From NCBI RefSeq assembly GCF_964656455.1, contig NC_135722.1, positions 88,159,313-88,223,312 on the forward strand: a stretch of DNA of 64,000 nt, written 5' to 3'. Position numbers and translations under genes: made by a program. Every line of letters begins with the position of its first letter. Positions within the stretch are counted from its first letter, which is position 1. Source of the DNA: Halichoerus grypus. Its lineage: Eukaryota; Chordata; Mammalia; Carnivora; Phocidae. The notes under the pieces are model-generated. The model was not told the DNA's origin. It ran no database searches and saw nothing but the letters and a program-made list of their open reading frames with translations. This document shows positions 1 through 10,599 of this stretch, piece after piece.

Positions 1-494
1 GGGCCATGGGGGTCTGGAGGTTATGGGAAAAGAGGAAACCATCAGGCTAATCAGGCAGGCACACACTTCCCCTGCTGAAATAAAACAGAAATCATTGCTC
101 CTCAGGGCTGGCGGGTTAACCCTGGCGCTGCCAGAGACGCTGGCGCGGCCGAGCGACCCGGGAGGTAGGTGGGGCGTCCGAGGACGAGGACCAGAGTTTT
201 TAAATCCAGATCCAGGCAGGGAGGAGAGGAGAGAGGAGTGGACTCCCTGGGCCTGAATGCCTTCCATTCAGTCTGTGGTAGCACATCTGCCCCAAGCCGG
301 GCTTTGGAAAGAGATGCTTGGAACACAAGAGATTCTGCACTGAGATGGAAGTTTTGCAAGAGGTCGGAGGGAGTTCTAGGTAGGTCAGGGAGATGGAGAG
401 ATAGGGAAGGGAGCCCAACGCTCGACCCAGAGCACACGTGTGGATTGTCACTGTTTGGAAAGGAGCGCGAGGGTTTAGTGGGAAGGATTCAGGT

Positions 495-660
495 CAAGGT
501 TATAGCCCTGCCACCTACCAGCTCTGCAACCACGGGCCAAATCCCTGAGTCCTTCTGAGCCCCAGTTTTCTCATTTGTAATATAATAGTGCCTACCTCAC
601 AGAATTATGGTGGGGAACAAAACACCGCATTGAATGTGGAAATGGCAAACACCAAAGCAC
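495..660 (+). repeat. MIR SINE fragment
   Basis: The MIR core is recognisable in ccacctaccagctctgcaac (511-530) followed by a degraded cctcagtttcctcatctgtaaaatg equivalent at 560-585 and the typical nagtacctacctcayaggrtt block at 590-605. Confidence 0.8.
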
Positions 661-704
661 GGCTCTCAATTTATGATTTCATAGATTGCTGTAAATTGAT
701 CAGG

Positions 705-887
705 TTCCTCTCTCCCTCCCTGCCTCCTTCCTTTCTCTTTCCCTCCCTCCTTCCTTTCTTGAGCCTGCCTGCCTGCCTGCCTGCCTTCAATCCTTCCTTC
801 CTTCCCTTCCCTTCCCTTCCCCTCCCTTCCCTTCCCTTCCCTTCCCTTCCCTTCCCTTCCCTTCCCTTCCCTTCCCTTCCCTTCCCT
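705..887 (+). repeat. Polypyrimidine block: (CCTG)n and (CTTCC)n/(CCCTT)n
   Basis: A CT-rich run starts at 705, passes through a short (CCTG)n segment (763-785), and becomes an uninterrupted pyrimidine tract from 791 to 887. That tract is four or so TTCC units followed by about 17 near-perfect TTCCC units. The minus strand therefore reads GGAA or GGGAA repeatedly. Pure pyrimidine mirror-like tracts of this kind can form triplex DNA. Confidence 0.95.
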
Positions 888-1534
888 ATTAAATACCTTG
901 CTTCAGCGTCCACCTTCACTCACTGGCCCTGTTGCTGCCTGTCTGGAGAGCATAAATATGGCATGGGCCAGAGGTCATAGGTCAAACATGAGACCTAATT
1001 GCACTGTGAGAGAAATTACCTTTCCACTGATGTATAGGGCAACCTTTGGCTGCCAGGGTGAGTGGTCCAGCAGCTCTCAGTTCAGACCCTGCCCCCATGT
1101 GACCGACTAGTCACGGGACCATCCCCTCTTCCAGATCACTATTTTTCAAAAATAGGGGCATGCCTTCCCCACGCCATTTCTGAACACCCCAGTTCCATTC
1201 ACTTACCACCTCCGAAAAAAATGTTTGATTCTTTTGGACGTTCTTGCTGAAGAAAATAAGCCTTTGGAACCTCTGCTCATCCTTGCAGGGGACATTTACA
1301 AAACAAGACAACAGAGCTACGAACTCCTGAAGTTTTTTGTGTCTTTCCCGGTGTCTGCTCAGATTTGCTGCCTGGCTGCTTGGGAAACGGGGGTACCGGG
1401 CATGTAAATACCTACAGAAGCAGGGTTCTAGTCGCCTTTGCTGTTCTCTTGATTTCTTACCTGCTTCCTACATTTTTTTTTTTTTTTAAATCAACCCTGA
1501 CAACTTTCTGCCAAGTCTCAGAACAGCAGATCCT

Positions 1535-1690
1535 CATAAGAGCAGGGGTGCTTGACCCGGCTGAGCGTCCGAAATGTGCGATCCTTCCGCAGTGGTGTGC
1601 AAGGAGTTTCCGAAGGGTCTGTAGCTTTCCTCGGATTCTCCGAGTGGTCTGGGACCCCCAAGAAAAAGTGAAGAACTACTGGCCAGGACA
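1535..1690. repeat. Possible degraded hAT-type DNA transposon end
   Basis: The right end, gggacccccaagaaaaagtg then aagaactactgg, resembles the inward-facing end of MER5-like hAT elements (…gaaccactg). The rest is too diverged for me to assign a family. Confidence 0.3.
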
Positions 1691-2146
1691 AAAGGAACTT
1701 TAGTATCCCCTGCAGCATTTAAAAGCATGGTGTACATAGAGAGTATGCAAAGCCTATTTTGTGGAACTGGATTGAATTCCGTGGTAGGAGCTTCCCCCTT
1801 ATCAATCCCTCCTCACTGCTCTGGTCAGTCCCAAGAGAGTGTATTTAAATCTGGAAGCGGATTCTATCCCATTGTGCCAGAGACACTGGGCATTGAAGCC
1901 TTGACTGAAGACCAGCCATATTTCTCCTTTTTTTTTTTTTTTTCCTTTCAACATTCCCTTTTATTTCGTGCTCCACAGAATGAACTCTGCAAATGCCCGT
2001 GGAGGTTATGGACCTGTGGCCTCTCTACTGTGAGGTGGGCGGGGGAGAGGGGAGCACTTCAGGCTCCTCCAGAGCGACAGGGGAGAGTCACACTGTGATC
2101 TGTTTCTCACAGACGTGCCTCTAGTGATAGACTTTCCCAGCCACCC

Positions 2147-2148
<2 letters not shown>

Positions 2149-2182
<34 letters not shown>
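2149..2182 (+). repeat. (TG)n microsatellite
   Basis: Seventeen uninterrupted TG units. Confidence 0.98.
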
Positions 2183-2185
<3 letters not shown>

Positions 2186-3039
2186 GGGGAGAGTGAGTGG
2201 TAGAAACACTGCCTCTGAAGGGGGCAAGAGTCCAGAGCTCACATCCCCCCACCAATAATGTGTACAAAAACAACCATGGCGCCCACATACGCCTCCAGAT
2301 GCTTCGTACCCCCACCCAACTGCCTCCAACTCTGGGCGCCCTGCAGGATCTCGACCCCCATTTCTGATCTTTGGCTTCTTGTGGAACCACTAACTGTTCT
2401 ATCTGCTGTCACAGACTGGCTTAGTCAAGTGGAGACCATTTTCAGAAGTTTCAAATCTAGGGAGAGAGATGACCCCACCCTAGGTCAGCTCCTTTGAAGT
2501 GCCCAGTGACAGCTTAGCATTTCCTTCTTCTTTGGTCAGGACAGATGGACATTCTTCATTAACAGGGCTTAGGGCTTACATGACGTTGATAAGTTGAATG
2601 TCGGGTTTTATAAGGAAAGTGGCTGAAACGTCTGTGGTCCTGCTCCTGGAGAGTTAAGGGAAGCCTGGAAATAACAGAAAAGTGGTTGCTTCAACCATAC
2701 CTGAGATATTCAGGCATTTCATCAGTACTTTGTGCTTTGAAAATCTGAGTTTAAAATTCCTGAACAACAACACTAACCTATCATGATGCAAAGTTTGCTT
2801 GACTCTTGGTAGGTTTTTTTTTTCCCCAACATAGTTCAGATCCCTCAGAATTTCCAGTTAGATATCTGTGCCTATCTCTACTTCTGTTGATTCTCTCCTG
2901 ATTAATAAAAAAAATTAAGAATATAGAGTAAAAATAGTTCATATCCCATTCTTGTTCAATTTTAAATAATCTTATTATAGCAAGTCCGGAGAGAAGGCCT
3001 GCCTTCTTTCTAGAACAACTAGAGAGGAGGAGTAATTGT

Positions 3040-3275
3040 CATTCATTAAATACTTTCTACATACTAAGAATCACACATGTGTGGTGATTTTACTCTTAAA
3101 ACATTCCTCTGAGGATGATATTATGACCCATTTTACAGATGAGATGAATGAGGCTCAGAGAGGTAACTTGACCTCCCAAAGAAGTCTAACTCTAATTCTG
3201 AGAGGGAGAGGGTCAGTAAAACTGGGATCCTACTGCGAAGCCCATGCTCTGACCTTGATGCAAACTTGGCCTGCC
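3040..3275 (-). repeat. MIR SINE fragment
   Basis: The antisense MIR landmarks are cattttacagatgagatgaa (3129-3148) then ggctcagagaggtaacttga (3151-3170), followed by a degraded acacagctag region. Confidence 0.8.
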
Positions 3276-4135
3276 CCTAAAATGTTTTTTTAGGTCTTCA
3301 TTGTTGCCTCATCCCTAGTGGCTAGTGTCCGTCCTAGAGCGTAAGAGAATATAAGCTTTCCTCATTGTCCCACAAACCAGAGACCCATGAAAATCTTAGA
3401 GCTGAATAGAGAAAATGAGCCTGTGTAGCCTATCTTTTTGGATCTTCTCTCTTCCTTTGGGTCTGACATCGGGCATGAAGGAGCTCGGTCATCTGCAGGG
3501 CCCATTGGGAGAGTGGGTTTTCCTTTGCTGGGCATTCCCTTAGGGTCTGTCCCCTAAGCATCACACCCCCTTTGCCCCCTTTCTCCTTCTCCACCGGCTA
3601 GCTGTGGGAGCAGACAGAGTCACTGAGCAAGACTAAACCCTAAGAAGTTTGTGAAAGGTTATACCCTTGAAGCTATCCACAGTGTACATAGCACGTGCTG
3701 AAGTTTACACAGACTTCTCAGACCTCTGAATAGAGGGACTAATTGTGGGGAAGCTGCTTTTCAGCACACAGGATGGGCTGTTCTCTGTGGGTTTTACTAT
3801 CAAAAGGCTTTTAAAAGTGCAGTGTAGCCATTGTTGAATATTTCACAATGAATTAAATACCATTTTTCTCCCCGCAGCTGTTCCATGTGAGTGAGCGTAG
3901 AGTGCTTTTTTTTTTTTTTTTTTCCTCCTGGCAGAAGACGTCCGCTGTATAAACCTAAGCACTGGGGTAATGAGATTATTTGTGTGCGAATTCTTTAGGA
4001 AAAGCATTTCTTTATTTTAAACTCAATGATGTGATTCGGGCTTGCTGCTCTGGAGATGGGAGAGGGGGAGCCTTGGAAGAGAATGGAATTGAAATGTCTC
4101 TGAGCAGGATTGGGAACAGGCAGGGGTGAGGGGCT

Positions 4136-4150
4136 CCGGGATGAGGCTTC

Positions 4151-4181
<31 letters not shown>

Positions 4182-4385
4182 TTTTTTTAAGATTTTATTT
4201 ATTTGCGAGAGAGAGAATGAGAGACAGAGAGCATGAGAGGGAGGAGGGTCAGAGGGAGAAGCAGACTCCCTGCTGAGCAGGGAGCCTGATGTGGGACTCG
4301 ATCCCGGGACTCCAGGATCATGACCTGAGCCGAAGGCAGTGGCTTAACCAACTGAGCCACCCAGGCGCCCCGGGATGAGGCTTCT
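4136..4385 (-). mobile_element. CAN-SINE (tRNA-Lys derived) with target-site duplication
   Basis: This is an antisense full-length element: poly-T and aagattttatttatttgcga at the left, a GA-rich (CT-rich on the sense strand) segment, and the tRNA-like head ending gagccacccaggcgcccc at about 4353-4371. The target-site duplication is ccgggatgaggcttct-like, 4136-4151 and 4370-4385. A pol III B-box equivalent is visible as gggactcgatcccg. Confidence 0.95.
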
Positions 4386-4475
4386 AAACCTCAGTGCATT
4401 TATCCGCAATTCCCCCGGGGGCGGCCTGCCTCTCCCAGCGTTACTGACTGGGCTGCAGAGGAGGGAAATTCCATA

Positions 4476-4647
4476 TTCTTCCTTCCTTTCCTTTTCCTTC
4501 CTTCCTTCCTTCCTTCCTTCCTTCCTTCCTTCCTTCCTTCCTTCCTTCCTTCCTTTCTATCTCTTTCCTTCTTTTTTCTTTCTTTCTTTTTCTCTTTCTT
4601 TCTTTCTTTCTTTCTTTTTCTTTCTTTCTTTCTTTTTCTTTCTTTCT
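4476..4647 (+). repeat. (TTCC)n / (TTTC)n microsatellite, GGAA repeat on minus strand
   Basis: This is a 172-bp pyrimidine run with a single A at 4559. Positions 4494-4553 are 15 uninterrupted TTCC units, that is (GGAA)15 on the minus strand. The right part shifts to TTTC units. No other sequence is mixed in. Such GGAA repeats are binding platforms for ETS-domain proteins. Confidence 0.97.
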
Positions 4648-4783
4648 AAACAATTAATCACTTTTCCATCTGCCCTTTCAGCATTTCTTCCTGATCTCAC
4701 AAGTTTTAATGGAATTGAAGGAACATTTGTTTTGCTCTCTACCTGTTTTTATATCAGAGAGCACTTAAAAACTTGAAATTACA

Positions 4784-4980
4784 GGGGCGCCTGGGTGGCT
4801 CAGTCGTTAAGCATCTGCCTTTGGCTCTGGTCATGGTCCCAGAGTCCTGGGATCAAGCCCCACATCAGGCTCCCCGCTCAGTGGGAAGCCTGCTTCTCCC
4901 TCTCCCACTCCCCCTGCTTGTGTCCCCTCTCTTGCGCTCTCTCTCTGTCAAATAAATGAATAAAATATTTAAAAAAACAA
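4784..4980 (+). mobile_element. CAN-SINE with target-site duplication
   Basis: This is a sense-strand element starting ggggcgcctgggtggctcag, with a B box near gggatcaagcccc, a CT-rich segment, and the tail tcaaataaatgaataaaata plus A-rich. The 17-bp duplication aaaaacttgaaattaca is identical at 4767-4783 and 4981-4997, suggesting fairly recent insertion. Confidence 0.97.
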
Positions 4981-5863
4981 AAAAACTTGAAATTACAATG
5001 AAGTCTATAAGGAAAACAGCTTTCCTCTAACACTTAGGATGGTCTCTACAGTTAGGACAATATTCAACCTTACTGGTGCTGTGACATCCAGTGCTACACC
5101 AAATGTCCTTTCCTCTTCCCTTGCTTGACTTACTTTTCCTCTTCAAATTATTCATGGCCTTTCATAGAAATCAAGCTTCAGGTAAGCAGTGAGTTGGAAC
5201 GAGGTATAAAATCAATTACGATGGAAAACTATGCAGATTTAACTCTTCATAATGTATCATCAGGGAGTTACCAGCTGGTCTTTAGATCCATTGAAGACTA
5301 AGGGGGAAAAAATGGGAAAAAATGGGAAAAGAGAGGTTTAGATTAGCTATGGTGAAATTTAACTCTGAAATCCATTATTAAAGGAGTTTGTGAATTGCCT
5401 ATCCCCTCAAATATCTTTCAGGATATTTCAGAAGTAGCTTAAGTCATTTTTTATTATCCTTCTGCTCCTATCACATAGAGACAAAATTTTAAAAACCTTT
5501 TAAGGGAACTTCAAGGGAATGTTTTAGGAATCTATCAAGTGGGAACGAGCAGGTCAGATATGAAAAGAAAGCTATTGATTTCGAGAATAATCTTTTAGTT
5601 CTGCTTCAGTGAGTGAAGCAAAAAGGGGACTCAGCTAGGCATGAGAGCTCAAGCAATAAGATTTGGGGGCAAAGGACTGAGGGTTTGAAATGTCCTTCTG
5701 CATTTTTCCCATTGTTATTGTTCACTTATTCTTTTCACTACCCATATTTCCCGATATCTGTGGCAGGTCGGCAGGTGGAAATTAATCATTCTCCCCTCCG
5801 CCCAACCGAAGTGGAAGACCTGCTGGAAAAGCGAGAGAGAATCTGTGTGGTTTGGGTTACTTT

Positions 5864-6074
5864 ATTTTTTTAAAAAAATTTTTAAAAGATTTTATTTATT
5901 TATTTGAGGTAGAGAGAGAGTGAGAGAGAGAGCATGAGCAGGGTGGCAGAGACACAGGGAGAAGCAGACTCCCCGCTGAGCAGGGAGCCCGATGTGGGGC
6001 TCCATCCCAGGACCCTGGGATCATGACCTGAGCTGAAGGCAGACGCATACCTGACTGAGCCACCCAGGTGCCCC
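5864..6074 (-). mobile_element. CAN-SINE with target-site duplication
   Basis: This is an antisense element from T-rich tail (aagattttatttatttattt) to gagccacccaggtgcccc. The duplication is ggtttgggttacttt at 5849-5863 and ggtttgggttgcttt at 6075-6089, with one mismatch. Confidence 0.95.
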
Positions 6075-6974
6075 GGTTTGGGTTGCTTTCAAACACATAA
6101 TCATTTCCCTCTTTCTGGCTGGGAGCTAGTACTTTGCCATGTGCAGATATGCCAGACTTATTTTTTTTTTTTGGTAATAATAATTATAAAAATAATCCAT
6201 CCCTTTAAAGAAAATTTGTAAATTAAAGAATACTTTAGGGGGAAAGGGCACTTCAATTTCATCAGTTAATGGTTAATGTTAAAAAGTCTACTCCATGAAT
6301 ATTTTCCTGTGAATAGTTCACCTGGATATCACACAGTTGTCTCAAAGTTACACCTGAGCTCATCCCTTTCTCTCCTGCTCCGTAACGCGACCTAGACCCT
6401 CCATCCTGTCTTGGCGAAAGTCAAACGATCTACCAATCACCAGCCTAGGAAACTAGTAGTTAGTATTGATTCCCTCCTTTCTGCCTTAACCCTTATGTTG
6501 TTTGAGGCTTGTGGCAGAAATATTGCTCAATTAACTTAAATTGAAGAGGGAATTTCTTGACTCAGAACTGAGAAGTTCCAGAAGAGCCGGCCTGGGGAAC
6601 CCTAGGATAGCAATAATCTTGTCAAGTCTCTTGCCCTCCTCTTCCTGGGTCTCTTTCTTCCTTTCTTCCTCTTCTTTCTCCTCCTTCTCTCTCTTTAGCT
6701 CGTGTCTTCTTGTCTTTCCTAGAAGGGAAGTGGGAGGGCTCTGGTAGCAGAAGAGGGGAAAACTCTAGAGATACAAAAGTAGCAGATGATCACCATATCC
6801 TCATACTGAGTTGGACACAAGTCCTGTCAATCTTATCTTCTAAATATCTCTTGAATTTATAAGGACTATTATTATTATTACCATTATCATCAATCTCTTA
6901 GTTTAGGTCCCAGTTGCATTCCCCCAATACTGGTGAGTACCTGAATTGTAGATTATCTCACTGTGTTGCAATTA

Positions 6975-7105
6975 CTGATTTTTGTCTTTGCTGCTCGTCT
7001 ATATGTACCTTGAGGGTAGGCCTTTGTCCTGGTCCTGTTCCTAGTACTTGGCAGAGTAGCTGGATTGTCACAGGCACTCAGTTGAGGTTTGTTGGATAAA
7101 CAAGA
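6975..7105 (+). repeat. L2 LINE 3'-end fragment
   Basis: The segment reads gtaccttgagggtaggcctt, then a cctagtacttggcagagtag region and a cactcagttgaggtttgttg tail. This matches the L2 3' terminus pattern (agctccttgagggcagggac … gtgcctggcacatagtaggc … caataaatgtttgttgaa). Confidence 0.6.
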
Positions 7106-7249
7106 CAGGGTTATGAGATTCATCTGTCAGGATGATTTTAAAATCAGTTAAGAAGTTACTAAATTAAAACAAAACAAAGAAACAAAAAAAAAACACCCTA
7201 AACTCTTCAGAACAAAATCCAAAGATTGTTCCAGAAGGCTCTTTGTCTT

Positions 7250-7370
7250 CAGTTTCTCTCCCTCTAAGCCAAGGGAATTTACCATTTATTTCCATAGTCC
7301 CAGTGCTTAGCCCAGTACTTGCCATAGAGCAGAGGATGTGATAAATATCTGTATCCTGGTTGTCCAAACT
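7250..7370 (+). repeat. Probable L2 LINE 3'-end fragment
   Basis: The sequence cagtgcttagcccagtactt gccatagagcagaggatgtg ataaatatct follows the L2 3'-end pattern, more diverged than the copy just upstream. Confidence 0.45.
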
Positions 7371-8319
7371 CGTCAGAGCTACTGGTAGGGTGGTTGGTGT
7401 TTTGGTCCTCAGTTGGACCAGCGGTAATTCAAGGTTTTTGACGGTTTAGGGTCTTGGTTACAGTAGAACACTTTTATTCTGTCTGTCATCAATCAACACT
7501 TTGTTGTGGAGCCTTTATTCTGCATGAGGTATTGGGCATACAAAGTAGGGTGGCGCATTTGTCCTCAAGGAGTATCAACATAAGCTGGGTGGGAAGCTAA
7601 GACAGACATACGCATGCTGGGCAGCCAGGTGAGCATCAGGAGAGTGAGAATTATAAGAATATTCCTACTGCACACTAGAGTAAGGAGAGACCTAGGCAAC
7701 CTGGTTCCCCCTCTGGCCTCTTTGCAAATTACGTGAAAGTGAAGATACAGAGTGTTTGCCTTGAGGGAGCACTCATTTGTCCAAACTTGGTCAGCAGAAT
7801 GAGGATGGGGAGTTTCATTTGAAAGGGGGTTGTTTTACTGATGTTTAGAATAGTGGTCACTCTTGCTCTGCTTTATGTATCCTAGTTCACTGTTATTCTT
7901 TCCTTCTTCACCCTGTGTTGATTTTCACCTCCCTGGCCCTCATCTCGCCCCTCCTGGGCCTTCCTGACTGCCTTCAGAGATGAGTTCAGACTCTACTCGG
8001 GCCTCCCAACCTGAATGAAATGTTCCATTCGTTAGGTCTGCTGCTCCTCACTTCATTAGCGTTCCTGATGTTTATAAAGCCAGGAGATAATATTTTTAGG
8101 TTCCATTTGGAGTTTCCCCGGGCAGCCTCTCTCTGAGCCACTTAGGAAGTTTAGAAAAGAAGGTCATGGAAATGTTAGATGTTTTTCCACTGAACTTTGG
8201 TTAAGCAAATGGTCTTGAGATGCTGTTCATAGACTCCACTGGGCAGGCTTTACTGGATGATAGGAAATTCTTTCTGTCCCTTTTATTTGTCTTGATTTCA
8301 CCTCTGGAAAAGCAGAGGG

Positions 8320-8356
8320 TTGTTGTGGTTGTTGTTGTTGTTGTTGTTTTTTTTGA
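8320..8356 (+). repeat. (GTT)n / T-rich simple repeat
   Basis: A GTT repeat runs into a T run immediately left of the minus-strand L1; it is plausibly the L1's own A-rich tail, mutated to (AAC)n. Confidence 0.75.
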
Positions 8357-9770
8357 CAGTTTTGAGATGAACTTTATTGAGACATAATTCACGTACTATA
8401 CAATTCACCCATTTAAAGTGTACAATTTAAGGGTTTTAAATATATTCACAATATTTCACAAACAGCACATAATTTAATTCTAGAATGTTTCTGTTTCTCT
8501 TAAAGGAAATCCCATACCCGTTAGCAGTCAGTCCCGTTCTCCCTCATCCCTCACACCCCTATGTGCTAGTAACTACTGGTCTAATTTTTGTCGATAAATT
8601 TGCCCATTTTGGCCTTCTCTTGCAAATACAGTCTTACAATATGCGGCCTTTTGTGGCTGACTTCTTTGACTATTTTCAAGGGTTATCCATGTTGTACCAT
8701 TTATTAGTACTTCATTCTTGTTCATCACCAGATAATACTCCATTACGTGGATATGTTACATTTTATTTACCCATCATTTGATGGACAGTTGAGTTGTATT
8801 CACTTTATGTCTGTGATACGTAATGCTGCTATGAACATTCACATATACGTTTCGGTGTGAAACTATGTTTTCATTTCTCATGGGTTTATACCTAGAAGTG
8901 GATTTGCCGGGTTATATGGTGACTTATGGAACTGACAAAGTATTATCCAAAGTGGCGGCACCATTTTACATTCCTGCCAGCAATGTACAAGGGTGCCAAT
9001 TTCTACATATCCTCATCAATATGTATTATTGTCGTCTTTCTGATGGCTTTCATAGTGAACGTGAAATAGTATCTCATTCCGGTTTTGATTTGATTTTTCT
9101 TACTGACTAATGGTCTTGAGCCCCTTTTTACCTGTTTATTGGCCATTTGTATTTGGAGAAGTGTCTGTTTAAATCTTTGCCCATTTTTTTTTAAATTGGG
9201 TTATCTTTTTACTACTGAGTTATAAGAGTTCTTTATATAGTCTGAATATAAGTTCTTTATCAGATATATACTTTGCAAGTATTTTCTCCCTTAATATGGG
9301 TAATCTTTTTACTTTTTTGATGTTTTGGTTTGCAGCACCAGCGTTTTTAGTTATGGTAGCCTGATTTATGTATTTTTTTCTTTTGTTTCTCGTGCTTTTG
9401 GTGTCACAGCTAAGAAGTCATTGACTAGCCCAGGTTATGAAGATTTACTCTTATATTTTCTTGTAAGAGTTTTATAGCTTTAGTTATTACATTTAGGTCT
9501 ATGATCCACTTTGGGTTAATTTTTGTGCATAGTGTGAAGTAAGAGGTCCAATTTCTTTCTTTTGTATATGTATAGCTCATTGTCTCAGCACTATTTGTAA
9601 AAAGAGTTTTCTTATCCTGGGGCGCCGGGCTGGCTCAGTCAGTAGAGCATGCAACTCTTGATCTCAGGGTCAAGAGTTCAAGTCCCACGTGGGGCACAGA
9701 GTTTACTTAAACAAGTAAAAATTTTTCTTATCCTATTGTCTTGGCACTCTTGTAAACAGGTATTTTTAAA
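8357..9770 (-). mobile_element. Old L1 LINE, 3' part, interrupted by a CAN-SINE
   Basis: The + strand shows L1 in antisense. At the left is the 3' UTR (attgagacataattcacgta, tttaaagtgtacaatttaag), then tgatggacagttgag, caccattttacattcctgcc and ggccatttgtatttggag. The ORF2 C-terminal region is at the right (cccatttttttttaaattgg, ttctttatatagtctgaata). It is riddled with stops and clearly dead. A CAN-SINE is inserted at 9619, and L1 sequence resumes after its duplication (attgtcttggcactcttgt). Confidence 0.9.
9619..9722 (+). mobile_element. Short-form CAN-SINE nested in L1
   Basis: This copy is about 104 bp and lacks the CT-rich segment. It reads ggggcgccgggctggctcag, then an intact-looking B box (agagttcaagtccca) and ends tttacttaaacaagtaaaa. 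The duplication ttttcttatcct is at 9607-9618 and 9723-9734. The head stays close to a tRNA. Confidence 0.92.
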
Positions 9771-9957
9771 TACATAGGCCACCTATGTATTTCTTATCTA
9801 TGGCATAGATAATCATTTGTATTAAGTGGTTCTTCAACATTGCTCACTGTGATGAATATTTTTTGATGGATAGTGAACTTAGTGAGTTGAGGATGCCTGA
9901 GTTCTAAGTCTGGTTTGAAATGTGATTTTTCAAAAATTTTGAACCTAAAAAGAAATT

Positions 9958-10175
9958 GCCATTTATTGTTTATTTTGAACCAGACACTGTTAAATATTTT
10001 ACATATATTATCTTATTTAAATCTTACCAAAAAGTCCCGTGAGTCCATTTTATAGAGGAGCAAGCCGAGCTTTATATAGTTGAAGTAACTTGCTAAAAGT
10101 TGCACTGTTAATAAGTTACAGACCCCAATTTTGAGCTCAGGTTAGCCCGACTCCATAGCCTAATATTAAACCCCA
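9958..10175 (-). repeat. MIR SINE fragment
   Basis: Antisense MIR: cattttatagaggagcaagc (10047-10066), then gaagtaacttgctaaaagtt and a degraded gagctcaggttagcccgact end. Confidence 0.75.
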
Positions 10176-10386
10176 TGCTGGGCCTTGCACAGGATCTATG
10201 AAATAATAATTACCAGGAAAAAGCAGCAGAAAGCGGCCACTATGTGTGCAATTAGTGAAGAATGCGAAATCTAAAAATCTAGCTATGCTAAATGGTTATC
10301 AATTTCCTCATCTCTAAAGGGGAATATAACACTTTCCCCTTACGCTTGTATTACAATTAAACTAAAACAAACAGTATTTGATTTTT

Positions 10387-10584
10387 TTTTTTAAGATTTA
10401 TTTATTTATTTATTTGAGAGAGAGAATGAGACAGAGAGAGAGAGCATGAGAGGGGGGAGGATCAGAGGGAGAAGCAGACTCCCCGCTGAGCAGGGAGTCC
10501 GACGTGGGACTCGATCCCGGGACTCCAGGATCATGACCTGAGCCAAAGGCAGTCGCTTAACCAACTGAGCCACCCAGGCGCCCC
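10387..10584 (-). mobile_element. CAN-SINE with target-site duplication
   Basis: Antisense element: T-rich tail with four ttta units, GA-rich middle, gggactcgatcccgggactc B-box region, and head gagccacccaggcgcccc. The duplication agtatttgattttt is at 10373-10386 and 10585-10598. Confidence 0.96.
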
Positions 10585-10599
10585 AGTATTTGATTTTTA

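Larger units (their letters stand above)
1..4135. other. Non-coding flank upstream of ETS1, 5' part
   Basis: This is mostly unique non-coding sequence. It holds a plus-strand MIR (about 495-660), a large polypyrimidine block (705-887), a possible degraded DNA-transposon end (about 1535-1690), a TG repeat (2149-2182), a minus-strand MIR (about 3040-3275) and several T homopolymers (1474-1487, 1928-1942, 3906-3922). No ORF here looks coding. Confidence 0.7.

Noticed and set aside
705..887. Open frames with Lys/Gly/Arg/Glu or Pro/Leu/Ser repeats over the CT-rich tract
   Set aside because: They are translations of a microsatellite.
4784..4860. tRNA-Lys-like sequences as real tRNA genes
   Set aside because: They are heads of CAN-SINEs, with retroposon tails and target-site duplications, not tRNA genes.
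8357..9770. L1 ORF2 as a coding gene
   Set aside because: The frame is broken by many stops and only the 3' part is present.
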